Shown: positions 32,307 through 40,432 of the stretch, piece after piece
How the letters are laid out: every line of letters starts with the position of its first letter
How positions within the stretch are numbered: position 1 is the first letter of the stretch
Assembly (NCBI GenBank): GCA_011087645.1
Contig: JAALLF010000005.1
Location: 266,903 to 330,902, forward strand
Origin: Alphaproteobacteria bacterium
GTDB lineage: Bacteria; Pseudomonadota; Alphaproteobacteria; UBA6615
Reading direction: 5' to 3'
Length of the DNA: 64,000 bases
The notes under the pieces: generated by a model
The model's input: the letters and a program-made list of their open reading frames with translations, nothing else
The model's database searches: none
Told to the model about the DNA's origin: nothing
Made by a program: the position numbers and the translations under genes

Positions 32307-33692
32307 TCAGTTGGCAGTCTTCGTATCCCGGAATTGGCCGCGCCAGGCGGCGACCCGGCGCTCGATGTTCTTGATTTGGGATTTGCTGAGACCGCCGCCA
32401 AGCTCGACGCGCCTTGTGGCCGCCGCCGCGCCGAAGCCAAGTGCGTTGTCGGGGTCGTCGGCCTGCAGGATTTCGTTCCAGAAATAGGCGGTGGGTAAAT
32501 CGGCCGCGCGCGTCTTGCCGCCGGTGAAATGGCGCACCAGTTCGCCCGCGGCGGCGACGCTGCCTTGCTGGGCAGCGATTTGATAGATCGCCACCGCGCT
32601 GCGGTCGTCCTCCGCGGTGGCCCCGCCGAAGCCGCTGTCGAGATTTTGCGCGAAGGCGAAGGTCATCTCCGGGTCGCCCGCCCTGACGCTACGTTCCGAC
32701 CAAGCGATGGCGCTGGCGATGTTCTCGCGCGCGTCCGCGTCGTTGCCTTCTTTGGCCGCGCGCACCGCACCACTGATGAACAGGTCGACCAACTCCGGGG
32801 TCGCCGCGATATAGCCGTCTTCGATGGCGTTCTCGTACCATTCCAGCGCCAGGCCCTCATGCACTTCGATACCGCCGGTGCCGAACCGGAAGGCCCTGGC
32901 GAGGTGATACATGGCGGCGGCGTGATTGCCGCCGACGGCGCGGCGAAACCAGATGAGCGCGCCGGCATCGTTGCGGCCCACGCCGCGCCCGGTCAAGAAC
33001 GCCAGTCCCACTTGATATTCGGCTTCGTGATGGCCTTGGTCGGCCGCCAGCCGGTACCAGTCGAAGGCCTGGGAATCGGCGCCCACATCGGTGAACAGAG
33101 CCGCCAGCGCGATCCGCGCCTCGCTATCGCCGGCATGGGCCTGGCTGAGGCGCGCGCTGACTTCCTCAAGGCTGCCATGCTTGTCCTTGTCTTCGTCGGC
33201 ACCGAGCCGGTAGAGACGCGCCGCGCCGATGGCGCTGCCGCCCCGCGCGGCCCGGCCGTACCAGATTATTGCCTCTTGCCGGTTCTGCGTGACCCCGTCG
33301 CCGGTCTCGTAAGCTTGGCCGAGCTGGGACTGGGCGAAGGGGAGCCCGGCCTCCGCGGCCTTACGTGTCCACTCAAAGGCCTTCGCGGTCTCACCGCGCT
33401 CGTTTGCCGCCATCGCCAGGGCTGACATGGCGGCGGCCTCCCCCAGTGCCGCGGCTTGCTCGAACAAGGCTTCGCCGCGAGCCTTGTCGACCGTGACGCC
33501 CTCACCTTGGGAATAAATCCGGCCAAGATAGAACAGCGCGCGGGGGTCGAGTTTGGCCAACGGTTCGAACGCCGCCCGCGCGGTCGCGAAATCGCCTGCG
33601 CTATAGGCGGCGAGGCCCTCGTCGAAGTCGGCGAATGCCGGCGCTGTGAAGCCGGCCAGCAGCACGAAAATAGCGCACAAACGAAACATCAT
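32307..33692 (-). CDS. Exported Sel1-repeat (TPR-like) protein
   Basis: A 461-residue protein. The ATG at 33692 begins a signal peptide (MMFRLCAIFVLLAGFTAPAF, cleavage near AFADFD); upstream frame is repeat sequence. A TPR-like opening (EGLAAYSAGDFATARAAFEP) is followed by Sel1 repeats with the A..LG..Y..G.GV pattern, such as ALFYLGRIYSQGEGVTVDKA and SQLGQAYETGDGVTQNRQEA. The repeats run through most of the protein to about residue 440. Sel1 proteins act as scaffolds, often in envelope stress or secretion. The partner is unknown. The gene starts within 80 bases of a family A repeat. Confidence 0.82.
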   Translation of the reverse strand: MMFRLCAIFVLLAGFTAPAFADFDEGLAAYSAGDFATARAAFEPLAKLDPRALFYLGRIYSQGEGVTVDKARGEALFEQAAALGEAAAMSALAMAANERGETAKAFEWTRKAAEAGLPFAQSQLGQAYETGDGVTQNRQEAIIWYGRAARGGSAIGAARLYRLGADEDKDKHGSLEEVSARLSQAHAGDSEARIALAALFTDVGADSQAFDWYRLAADQGHHEAEYQVGLAFLTGRGVGRNDAGALIWFRRAVGGNHAAAMYHLARAFRFGTGGIEVHEGLALEWYENAIEDGYIAATPELVDLFISGAVRAAKEGNDADARENIASAIAWSERSVRAGDPEMTFAFAQNLDSGFGGATAEDDRSAVAIYQIAAQQGSVAAAGELVRHFTGGKTRAADLPTAYFWNEILQADDPDNALGFGAAAATRRVELGGGLSKSQIKNIERRVAAWRGQFRDTKTAN

Positions 33693-33772
33693 GGGATGCT
33701 GCATGTGGGGTGGCGGTCCTGTCAAACAACCGCCGCCCGCGGCGGTGAGCCTAACGTCATTGTGAGGCGCTT

Positions 33773-33896
33773 GCCCCTCTCCTTGGGGAGAGGGGTTGGG
33801 GTGAGGGGACAAACCTAACACCGAAACCAACCAAGAAACTTCCCCTCACCCGGCTCGCGTTCGCTCGCCACCCTCTCCCGGTGGGAGAGGGTCTGG
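33773..33896. repeat. Composite palindromic intergenic repeat, family A copy 2
   Basis: Reverse-orientation copy of the element at 4346-4501. The first hairpin, CCCCTCTCCTTGGGGAGAGG, continues to GGGGTGAGGGG; the second runs from CCCCTCACCCGG to GGTGGGAGAGGG. The spacer between the two hairpins is about 25 bases here and unrelated to that of copy 1. The outer parts match closely. Confidence 0.75.
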
Positions 33897-33900
33897 ACCC

Positions 33901-34539
33901 TCAAGCCGGCGGCCAGTTCTCGATGGGCATCAGCTCGAGTTGCCAGGCGAAGCCCGGCAGGGCTTTGAAACGCTCCTGCCAGGCGGAGAGAGCCGGGAAA
34001 TCGGCCTGATCATAGCCGGCGTCAACCAGAAAGCTCGTTACCGGAAAGACCGCGATATCGGCGAAGGTCGGACGCTCGCAGGCCAGCCATTCATGCTCGG
34101 CCAAGTGCGGCTCGATGATGCCCAGGCCGCGGTCGGCGGTGACTTTGAAATAGTCGAATACCGGGCCGGGGCCGGCGCCGAACAGCAGTTCGAAGCGCAA
34201 CCGCGCCAATCCGTAACCCAGGAAATCGACGGCGAAGCCGACCCAGTCACCGACCCGCGCTTCTTCCATCCAGTTGTCGGGGCCGAGCTTGCCGGTTTGT
34301 TCGGCCAAATAGCGCAGCGTGTCGTGGCTCTGGCGCAGCAGCAAATCGCCGTGGCGCAGCACCGGCACCTTGCCGAGCGGATTGATTTCCAGATAGTCGG
34401 ATTCGAGGTTTGTCCGGGCCATTAGATCGACCGCCTCGAACTCGTAGGGGGTGCCGGTCATCGACAGCATCAGCGCCGTTTTGTAGGCGTTGCCCGAACG
34501 CGGATGGCCATACAGCACATACGACAAATTGTCGGTCAT
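33901..34539 (-). CDS. Glutathione S-transferase-family protein
   Basis: A 212-residue protein of the two-domain GST fold. The thioredoxin-like N-terminus contains YGHPRSGNAYKTALML with a serine near the expected catalytic position and the cis-proline segment LGKVPVLRHGDLLLRQSHDT. The all-helical C-terminal domain includes WLACERPTFADIAVFPV. It probably conjugates or reduces small electrophiles in the cytoplasm. It sits 35 bases downstream of the acetyltransferase gene and just after a family A repeat. Confidence 0.83.
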   Translation of the reverse strand: MTDNLSYVLYGHPRSGNAYKTALMLSMTGTPYEFEAVDLMARTNLESDYLEINPLGKVPVLRHGDLLLRQSHDTLRYLAEQTGKLGPDNWMEEARVGDWVGFAVDFLGYGLARLRFELLFGAGPGPVFDYFKVTADRGLGIIEPHLAEHEWLACERPTFADIAVFPVTSFLVDAGYDQADFPALSAWQERFKALPGFAWQLELMPIENWPPA

Positions 34540-34574
34540 GATCTTCGCTCTCCCAAATTAACGCCGTGCAACGA

Positions 34575-35159
34575 TTATAGCGCGGGTTTAGGCCAGTGGG
34601 TCCAGTCGGTGCGGGCGAGCAACCAGTCGAGCCGGTCGCCGCGGGTTGCGGCCACCATAAAGCCGAGCTTTTCCAGGGTGCGCACTGAGGCCCCGTTATC
34701 GGCGGCGCAGTCGGCGACGATGCGCTTGGTGCGTGAATCGGTGAACGCCCAATCGATCAGCGCGGTGCAGGCTTCGACGGTCAGCCCGCGGCGGCGATGG
34801 GCCGGCACCACCTGATAGCCCAGCTCGACCGCGCCGTCGGTCGAGGGCGGACCGTTGAAGGTGGCGGCGCCAACCACCAGGCGTTCGGTCTTGTAGAAGA
34901 ACAGCCACAGGCCCCAGCCGCCGGTATCGGGCGGCGCGGTGGCGCCCAGCGCCGGATTGGCCGCGTCGTCGAGACGCTGGGCGAAGGCCGGCAGTTTGGC
35001 GGCTAGATCGGCGTCGGGGAAGTCGCGGTGTAGTAAGCCGTTGGCGAGTTCGGCGGCGCGGTCGCGGTCGCCGATCAGCGCCCGGGCGAGCGCCCGGTCG
35101 ACCGGTTGTAGGGTCAGGCGCCCGGTGTCGAGGGACGCGGGAAAGGCCGGCGTTGTCAG
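34575..35159 (-). CDS. GNAT family N-acetyltransferase with a non-standard start
   Basis: Reading the minus strand in one frame from a TAA at 35178-35180 gives about 195 codons of a complete GNAT fold: TGRLTLQPVDRALARAL, an aromatic strand GWGLWLFFYKTERLVVGAAT, GAVELGYQVVPAHRRRGLTV with the acetyl-CoA loop (RRRGLT) and NGASVRTLEKLGFMVAA. No ATG, GTG or TTG occurs in the first 94 codons; the best start is CTG at 35159, which is itself followed by a typical ...PASLDTGRLTLQPV opening. Starting at the first GTG (34877) would lose half the fold. It follows the CHCC zinc protein by eighteen bases. The gene could be real with a CTG start, or carry a lesion near its beginning. Confidence 0.6.
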   Translation of the reverse strand: MTTPAFPASLDTGRLTLQPVDRALARALIGDRDRAAELANGLLHRDFPDADLAAKLPAFAQRLDDAANPALGATAPPDTGGWGLWLFFYKTERLVVGAATFNGPPSTDGAVELGYQVVPAHRRRGLTVEACTALIDWAFTDSRTKRIVADCAADNGASVRTLEKLGFMVAATRGDRLDWLLARTDWTHWPKPAL

Positions 35160-35177
35160 CGCTCGAACACCCGGAAA

Positions 35178-35354
35178 TTAATGCCCGGCCGACGCCGCGG
35201 CGCCGGCTTTGAGCACATATTGGCGACCGCAATAGGGGCAGTCGATTTGGGTCTTCTCGCCCATGTTCAAGAACACGCGCGGATGGCCCAACGCGCCACC
35301 GCCGTCGCAGGCAATGGTCGGGCTCTCGACCTCAAGAATTTCAGGCGGTTCCAT
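35178..35354 (-). CDS. CHCC-type zinc-binding protein (NDUFS6-like)
   Basis: A 58-residue protein starting MEPPEILEVESPTIACDGGG. The putative zinc ligands are the cysteine of ACDGGG, the histidine of LGHPRVFL, and both cysteines of DCPYCGRQYV, the zf-CHCC pattern shared with the mitochondrial complex I subunit NDUFS6. Small free-standing forms are common in alphaproteobacteria. It is followed by the GNAT gene on the same strand. Its upstream side contains a family B repeat. Confidence 0.85.
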   Translation of the reverse strand: MEPPEILEVESPTIACDGGGALGHPRVFLNMGEKTQIDCPYCGRQYVLKAGAAASAGH

Positions 35355-35384
35355 TAGCAGTCTGCTCCCTGGTATTCTCTTACC

Positions 35385-35453
35385 CCTCATCCTGAGCTTG
35401 TCGAAGGATGAAGCGGCGTTCCACCCCCACCCTTCGACAAGCTCAAGATGAGG
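35385..35453. repeat. Paired intergenic repeat, family B variant (copy 3)
   Basis: CCTCATCCTGAGCTTGTCGA (from 35385) and the reversed arm CCTTCGACAAGCTCAAGATG (35431-35450) form an inverted pair around a short spacer. The same variant occurs at 32191-32258. Confidence 0.7.
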
Positions 35454-35577
35454 ATTAACTTAAACATCCGCACCGGGGTGGCGATAGCGGTTGCCACGCC
35501 CGGCACAGGCCCATACATAGGCGAACACGCGATTTGCCTCAACCGCCCAATCGGCTCCGAAACCCCGCGACGCGCCT

Positions 35578-36564
35578 ATGAACGATACCAGCGCCCAGCC
35601 TGCATCCGCGCCCGACGCCGCCAGCGAGAATCTACCGGAGCTGGCGATTTGCGCGCGCGGGCTCGACAAGATCTATAGCGGTGACAACGGTGCAGCGGTG
35701 CACGCGCTCAAAGCCATCGATCTGGACGTGCCGCGCGGCGGTATCTTCGGCCTGCTCGGCCCCAACGGCGCTGGCAAATCGACCTTTATCAATATTCTCG
35801 CCGGGCTGGTGATCAAGACCGGCGGCACCGCCAAGGTGTGGGACATCGATATCGACCGCCACGCCCGTGCGGCCCGCGCAGCGATCGGCGTGGTGCCCCA
35901 GGAACTCAACCTCGACGCCTTTTTCACGCCGCGCGAATTGTTGGAACTGCAGGCCGGCCTCTATGGTGTGCCGCCGCGCGAGCGGCGCACCACAGAGATC
36001 CTCGAGCGGGTTGGCCTGACCGATCGCGCCGAGGCCTTCTCGCGCAATCTGTCGGGCGGTATGCGCCGGCGTCTCTTGGTGGCCAAGGCGCTGGTCCATA
36101 ACCCGCCGGTGCTGGTGCTCGACGAACCCACCGCTGGGGTCGATATCGAACTGCGCCAGTCGCTGTGGGCTTTTGTGCGCGAGCTCAACGCCAACGGCAC
36201 CACGGTGGTCCTGACCACCCATTATCTGGAAGAAGCCGAGGAGTTGTGCGATCGCATCGCGATCATCAATCATGGTCAGGTGATCGCGTGCGAAGATACC
36301 CGCGCGCTGGTCGGGCGGCTCGATAATAAAGAACTGCGCCTGACCGTGGCCGAAGACATCGCCGCCCTGCCCGGCGCGCTGAGCGATTTTCATGTCGACC
36401 TGCCCGGCGACAACCGGCTGGTGTTCCGCTACCGCACCAGCGAGACCGAGGTCGGCGCGATCCTCGGTGCCGTCGCCGCGGCCGGGCTGACGGTCACCGA
36501 CCTCACCACCGAAGAACCGGATTTGGAAGACGTCTTCCTCGAACTCACCCGCGCGCAACCCTGA
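35578..36564 (+). CDS. ABC transporter ATP-binding protein (ABC-2 type)
   Basis: A 328-residue ATPase. Walker A is GLLGPNGAGKSTFIN, the Q-loop GVVPQELNLDAFFT, the ABC signature NLSGGMRRRLLVAKAL and Walker B plus glutamate PPVLVLDEPTAGVD. A C-terminal extension (about 240-325, strand-rich) is typical of ABC-2 exporters of the DrrA/YadG group. No ABC-2 permease is next to it: a lipoprotein hydrolase gene begins within ten bases of its stop instead. The permease must lie elsewhere or was lost. Confidence 0.88.
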   Translation: MNDTSAQPASAPDAASENLPELAICARGLDKIYSGDNGAAVHALKAIDLDVPRGGIFGLLGPNGAGKSTFINILAGLVIKTGGTAKVWDIDIDRHARAARAAIGVVPQELNLDAFFTPRELLELQAGLYGVPPRERRTTEILERVGLTDRAEAFSRNLSGGMRRRLLVAKALVHNPPVLVLDEPTAGVDIELRQSLWAFVRELNANGTTVVLTTHYLEEAEELCDRIAIINHGQVIACEDTRALVGRLDNKELRLTVAEDIAALPGALSDFHVDLPGDNRLVFRYRTSETEVGAILGAVAAAGLTVTDLTTEEPDLEDVFLELTRAQP

Positions 36565-36573
36565 TCCGTGGCG

Positions 36574-37572
36574 ATGGGCAGAAGATCGTATACCTTCCTC
36601 CTCTTGGCCGTGATCGCGCTGACCGCCTGCGCGCCGCGCCTGCAAAGCCTTGGCCCCGATGCTAGCCAATCGATGACCCCGCAACTGACCGCTGACACAA
36701 TCACCACCCGCGACGGCATTGCCCTGCCGGTGCGGAGCTGGCTGCCCGAGGGCGCGCCGCAAGCGGTGATTATCGCGCTACACGGCTTCAACGATTACGG
36801 TAACGCCTTTGCCGATATCGGCGCGTTTATGGCGGACCAGGATGTCGCGGTTCTGGCCTATGATCAGAGGGGCTTCGGCGCCGCGCCCCAACCCGGTATC
36901 TGGCCCGGCCGGAAAAAATTAACCGCCGATTTCCGCGATGTTCTCGCCGCCGTCCGCACCGCCTACCCCGGCGTGCCGGTCCACGCCATGGGCGAGAGCA
37001 TGGGTGGCGGCGTGCTGATGGCGGCCTGGGCCGAGACGCCTTATCCCATCGACAGCATCATTCTGGTCGCGCCGGCGGTGTGGGGCCGCGCCTCGATGCC
37101 GTTCTACCAGACCGCGGCGCTGTTTATGTCGGCCTATACCACGCCGTGGCTGCGGGTCACTGGCGGCGGGCTGAAACGCCAACCGTCCGACAATATAGAA
37201 ATGCTGCGCGCCCTGGGTCGCGACCCGCTGGTGATCAAGGAAACAAGGGTCGACGCTGTGTGGGGCATCACCAATTTAATGGATGCGGCCTTGGTTGGTG
37301 CTAAAAAATTCGACGCCCCAGCGCTCATTCTCTACGGCGCCAATGACGACATCATTCCGGCGAACGCCACCCTGGACATGCTGGAGAGCCTGCCGCCGCC
37401 CCAGCGCCCGCGCAAAGTGGCGATCTACGATGCCGGTTTCCATATGCTGCTGCGCGATCTCAAGGCCGAGACCGCGTGGCGCGATATTCTGGCGTGGCTC
37501 GACGACCCGGCCGGCGGCCTGCCGTCCGGCGCCGACACCCGAGATCCACTGAACGTTCTGGCGACCCGTTAG
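36574..37572 (+). CDS. Lipoprotein alpha/beta hydrolase (monoacylglycerol lipase-like)
   Basis: A 332-residue protein. A lipoprotein signal ends in ALTACAPRLQ (cysteine near position 20), so it is anchored in an envelope membrane. The hydrolase domain has the oxyanion turn LHGFNDYGNAFADI, the nucleophile elbow AMGESMGGGVLMA (Ser in GESMG), the acid in LILYGANDDIIP and the catalytic histidine in YDAGFHMLLRD. Members hydrolyse lipid esters such as monoacylglycerol. A GTG at 36568 could be used instead. The start lies within a few bases of the ATPase stop, so the two genes are probably one transcript. Confidence 0.84.
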   Translation: MGRRSYTFLLLAVIALTACAPRLQSLGPDASQSMTPQLTADTITTRDGIALPVRSWLPEGAPQAVIIALHGFNDYGNAFADIGAFMADQDVAVLAYDQRGFGAAPQPGIWPGRKKLTADFRDVLAAVRTAYPGVPVHAMGESMGGGVLMAAWAETPYPIDSIILVAPAVWGRASMPFYQTAALFMSAYTTPWLRVTGGGLKRQPSDNIEMLRALGRDPLVIKETRVDAVWGITNLMDAALVGAKKFDAPALILYGANDDIIPANATLDMLESLPPPQRPRKVAIYDAGFHMLLRDLKAETAWRDILAWLDDPAGGLPSGADTRDPLNVLATR

Positions 37573-37587
37573 CGCTCATCGCAAGTC

Positions 37588-37690
37588 ACCCTTCGAGACG
37601 GGCCTTCGGCCCTCCTCAGGATGAGGATGAGGATTTATTTCCAACCAAATTCACCTCATGCTGAGGAGGCGCCTGAGCGCCGTCTCGAAG
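37588..37690. repeat. Paired intergenic repeat, family B copy 4
   Basis: The left arm begins ACCCTTCGAGACGGGC (from 37588) and runs to CCTCAGGATGAGG; the right arm, near 37653-37690, reads CCTCATGCTGAGGAGG to CGTCTCGAAG. Orientation and layout match 28031-28173. It fills the space between the convergent hydrolase and msrB genes. Confidence 0.75.
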
Positions 37691-37708
37691 CATGCTGCAC
37701 GACAAGTT

Positions 37709-38137
37709 CTAGTCAGTCTCGCCGGGCTCTTCCGTCTTTTGCAAATCCAGCGATAGGGAATTCATGCAATAACGCAGGCCGGTTGGCGGCGGGCCGTCGG
37801 GAAACACGTGGCCCAGATGGGCATCGCACTTGGCGCAGACGATCTCGGTGCGCACCATGAAGAAGCTGCGGTCCTTTTTGTCGGCGACCGCGTTCTTGGT
37901 GATCGAATCGTAAAAGCTCGGCCAGCCGGTGCCGGAATCAAATTTTTGGCTCGAGCGAAACAACGGGTTGTCGCAGCACACGCAATTATAGATGCCTTTG
38001 TCTTTGCACTGGTCGTAGACGCCGCTATAGGCCGGCTCGGTGCCGTGCTCGCGGGTGACATAATATTGGTCGGGCGTCAGCTGGGCGCGCCATTCCTCTT
38101 TGCTTTTAACGATTTTGTCGCCCTTGTCTTTTGCCAT
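37709..38137 (-). CDS. msrB: Peptide-methionine (R)-S-oxide reductase MsrB
   Basis: A 142-residue cytoplasmic repair enzyme. Zinc is held by the cysteine pairs CVCCDNPLF and CAKCDAHLGHVF. The catalytic cysteine sits in GLRYCMNSLSL, and the aromatic/acid pocket includes KFDSGTGWPSFYD. It reduces methionine-R-sulfoxide in proteins with thioredoxin. Monocistronic, minus strand, ending near a family B repeat. Confidence 0.95.
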   Translation of the reverse strand: MAKDKGDKIVKSKEEWRAQLTPDQYYVTREHGTEPAYSGVYDQCKDKGIYNCVCCDNPLFRSSQKFDSGTGWPSFYDSITKNAVADKKDRSFFMVRTEIVCAKCDAHLGHVFPDGPPPTGLRYCMNSLSLDLQKTEEPGETD

Positions 38138-38261
38138 GGATCGCGGTTCCCACTAATGGCCGGCATTCGGCCCATAATATGGGGTTGTAGTGGGCCCGAT
38201 CAATGTGGGCCGCGCGAAGCGCTTGACCGGATTGGCCAAAGGCGTAATGTCACCGCCACGC

Positions 38262-38338
38262 GCGCCCGTAGCTCAGCTGGATAGAGTGTCGGCCTCCGAA
38301 GCCGAAGGTCACAGGTTCGAATCCTGTCGGGCGCGCCA
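38262..38338 (+). tRNA. tRNA-Arg (anticodon CCG)
   Basis: A 77-base cloverleaf with encoded CCA. The acceptor stem GCGCCCG (38262-38268) pairs with CGGGCGC (38328-38334). The D arm contains AGCTCAGCTGGATAGAG, the anticodon arm TCGGC-CTCCGAA-GCCGA gives CCG, and the T arm is ACAGG-TTCGAAT-CCTGT. A discriminator G and CCA complete the 3' end. Confidence 0.95.
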
Positions 38339-38366
38339 TTCCTTTCGGAATGGTCGCCCTCTTTTG
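38336..38366 (+). terminator. Possible terminator after tRNA-Arg
   Basis: CCATTCC (38336-38342), loop TTTC, GGAATGG (38347-38353), then after seven bases a short T run. The spacing of the T run is poor, so this is a weak candidate that also starts inside the encoded CCA. Confidence 0.3.
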
Positions 38367-38495
38367 TGAAGACGAGTTCGAACAAAGTTCGAACGGGCGC
38401 GCCATTTTTTTCGAAGAATTTAAAGGAATCGGCCACGCGCGTGGTGCGCTCGCCTATAAGGACGGCCGGGTCATAGTGGCGTCTGCCGGTTTAGA

Positions 38496-39488
38496 TTAGG
38501 GGGCGACACCGTAGCGGCGCGTTCGTCGATCCTGCCGGAGTAAGACCGGAACTTGCGGACCAGGACCGGTGTTCTCCCGCCGTCCGCCGCTAATGGCCTG
38601 CAGTAGATGACGTACCTCCTGCAACGCCGCGATGTGGGACAGGGTGAGCGGGATGTCGACACCCTGCCGGCGCAAATCGAACAGGGTCAGACCTTTTAAA
38701 AACAGCTCGCGAAAGATCACCCGTTCGCTGAAGCCGGCGACGAGGCGCAGGCCAAGCCGCGCCGATAGGTCGTTGAGGGCGGCCTCCATATTCCGGTTAT
38801 TGCGTGAATTCAGCGTCGCCAGGCGGTTACGCATGACGATCCAATCCAGCGACCCAACACCGCGCTGCAGGCGATCTTTCTTCAGCGCCTCCACCATCTC
38901 GGCATAGCGGCTCGCCTCCACCATTTTGTAGCTGTCCGCATCGATGTGCCCGAGTAGATCGAGATCGACGAAACTGTCGTTCAACGGCGTGACTAGGATG
39001 TTGGCCTGGACGTGCCCTTCGCGCGATAGATGATTATCTGCGCCCGGCGTATCCACGACGATAAAATCGCACGCCGCCAAGGTGGCAATCGCCGCGGCGA
39101 GCCGTTGGCTCTCTTCCGCCTCGGCGGCGTCGCGGTCGGGCAATTCGCTGCGTTCGACCGAAAGATATTGGGGCAGCGGCAAGTGCGGCGCCTGGCGCGC
39201 GGCGTAGCGCCGCCGGTTCTCGAAATACCGCGTCAAGGTACCCTGCCTGGCGTCGAGATCGACGGCGCCGACCTGGTGCCCTTCGTCCAACAGGCCGACA
39301 ATCACATGCATCGCCGTGGTTGACTTGCCCGAGCCGCCCTTCTCGTTGCCGAACACGATAATGGTCGGTTTTCGAGCCGGCGCGCCGCTGGCAAGCGGCG
39401 TGGTATCAGGGGATGTCGCGGCTGTGGTCACAGGAACGGCGGACTTTCGTTTCCCCGCGGAACCGTTGGGTGAGACGCGCCGTTCCAA
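38496..39488 (-). CDS. mipZ: MipZ division-site-selection ATPase
   Basis: A 330-residue ParA/MinD-type ATPase. The deviant Walker A is FGNEKGGSGKSTTAMHV, followed by GAVDLDARQGTLTRYFENR, FIVVDTPGADNHL and the long helical C-terminal portion including SFVDLDLLGHIDADS and RNRLATLNSRNNRNM. This layout is that of MipZ, which forms a gradient from the ParB-bound origin and inhibits FtsZ near the poles. The start is TTG at 39488; a GTG at 39431 would drop a disordered 19-residue leader. Alone between a tRNA and a secreted hypothetical. Confidence 0.87.
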   Translation of the reverse strand: MERRVSPNGSAGKRKSAVPVTTAATSPDTTPLASGAPARKPTIIVFGNEKGGSGKSTTAMHVIVGLLDEGHQVGAVDLDARQGTLTRYFENRRRYAARQAPHLPLPQYLSVERSELPDRDAAEAEESQRLAAAIATLAACDFIVVDTPGADNHLSREGHVQANILVTPLNDSFVDLDLLGHIDADSYKMVEASRYAEMVEALKKDRLQRGVGSLDWIVMRNRLATLNSRNNRNMEAALNDLSARLGLRLVAGFSERVIFRELFLKGLTLFDLRRQGVDIPLTLSHIAALQEVRHLLQAISGGRRENTGPGPQVPVLLRQDRRTRRYGVAP

Positions 39489-39599
39489 CGCCCGCAGGGT
39501 GGATTTTCGAATTTGTCAAACGGACAGGCGGTAATTATCCGCCGGCAGCGTTAAGAAATTACTAGAGCGCTGGCCTGTGCGCCGGCCGCGGAAACGCGT

Positions 39600-40283
39600 C
39601 TATTCCGGGAAGAACGCCGCGCAGTCGCCGGCGGCGAAGTCGACGATGATTTGGCTGACCCGCGGGGTGAGGGCCTGCATAGCGCTGTGGCCCGACGAAA
39701 CAAGGGCGCCGTCGCCGCTCACCGCCGCCCGTTCGCTGCGATTGATGCGCTGATAGGCCTCGCGTTTGGGCGCCAGGCGCACGATCATCCGCGGCCGGCC
39801 GGCCGCGGTCAGATAGTCTAGACTGCCACCGTTCCAGGTCCCTACCGTGCCGCCATAATCCCACCCGAAGCCGGATAAATTGAAACGCGCGCCGTTGATC
39901 TTTTCCAGCTCTTGCAGGGTGCTGCCCAGGCGCAGCCCCTCGCCCGTCGCCCGACGTTTGCCGAGCACGTTGATCGTGTCGGGCCTGGCGCGCGTGTCCG
40001 CGTCTAGCCAGGTGATCTCCAGACTGTCGCCGTCGGGCAGGTCGATTCTGGTGCCCTGACAGACAAACCCTTCGCCAACTTGCACCCGATGGTCGCGCAC
40101 CCGATCGGGGCCGAAGATTTTTCGCAACTCCGCTTCGCTAGTGGCGCTGTCGATCGAACCGACCCGCTCTGGCGACAGCCCTGCCGCATCGTCACTGGCG
40201 GCCGGTAGGCTCGTGCCGGCGAGGGCGGAAAACAAGATTGTGAGGCCGGCGAGAAGGGCGTTTCGAGAAGGCAAGCGATCCAT
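39600..40283 (-). CDS. Secreted protein of unknown function
   Basis: A 227-residue protein. The signal peptide (NALLAGLTILFSALAGTSL, cleavage near PAASDD) is followed by a mature part of mixed strands: TSEAELRKIFGPDRVRDHRV, FVCQGTRIDLPDGDSLEITW, GSTLQELEKINGARFNLSGF and IIVDFAAGDCAAFFPE. Two cysteines, at FVCQG and GDCAAF, could pair. I do not recognise the family. It is monocistronic, divergent from the amidohydrolase at 40433. Confidence 0.6.
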   Translation of the reverse strand: MDRLPSRNALLAGLTILFSALAGTSLPAASDDAAGLSPERVGSIDSATSEAELRKIFGPDRVRDHRVQVGEGFVCQGTRIDLPDGDSLEITWLDADTRARPDTINVLGKRRATGEGLRLGSTLQELEKINGARFNLSGFGWDYGGTVGTWNGGSLDYLTAAGRPRMIVRLAPKREAYQRINRSERAAVSGDGALVSSGHSAMQALTPRVSQIIVDFAAGDCAAFFPE

Positions 40284-40432
40284 AAAGGCCTTGCAGAGGT
40301 GGGGCGGCGGGGCGAGGCCGGATAATTGCCGCCAACTATGATCGAATTATGGCGCGGTCGGTGATATTCCGCTGGGTCGCGCTGCCATGCTTTAATGGGT
40401 TCAAACGATAAAAGTCTGAGGAGGGCTTGGCG

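Noticed and set aside
38200..38436. 78-codon minus-strand frame containing the string [20 protein letters not shown]
   Set aside because: This well-known peptide arises from the complement of a tRNA-Arg sequence and is not a protein.
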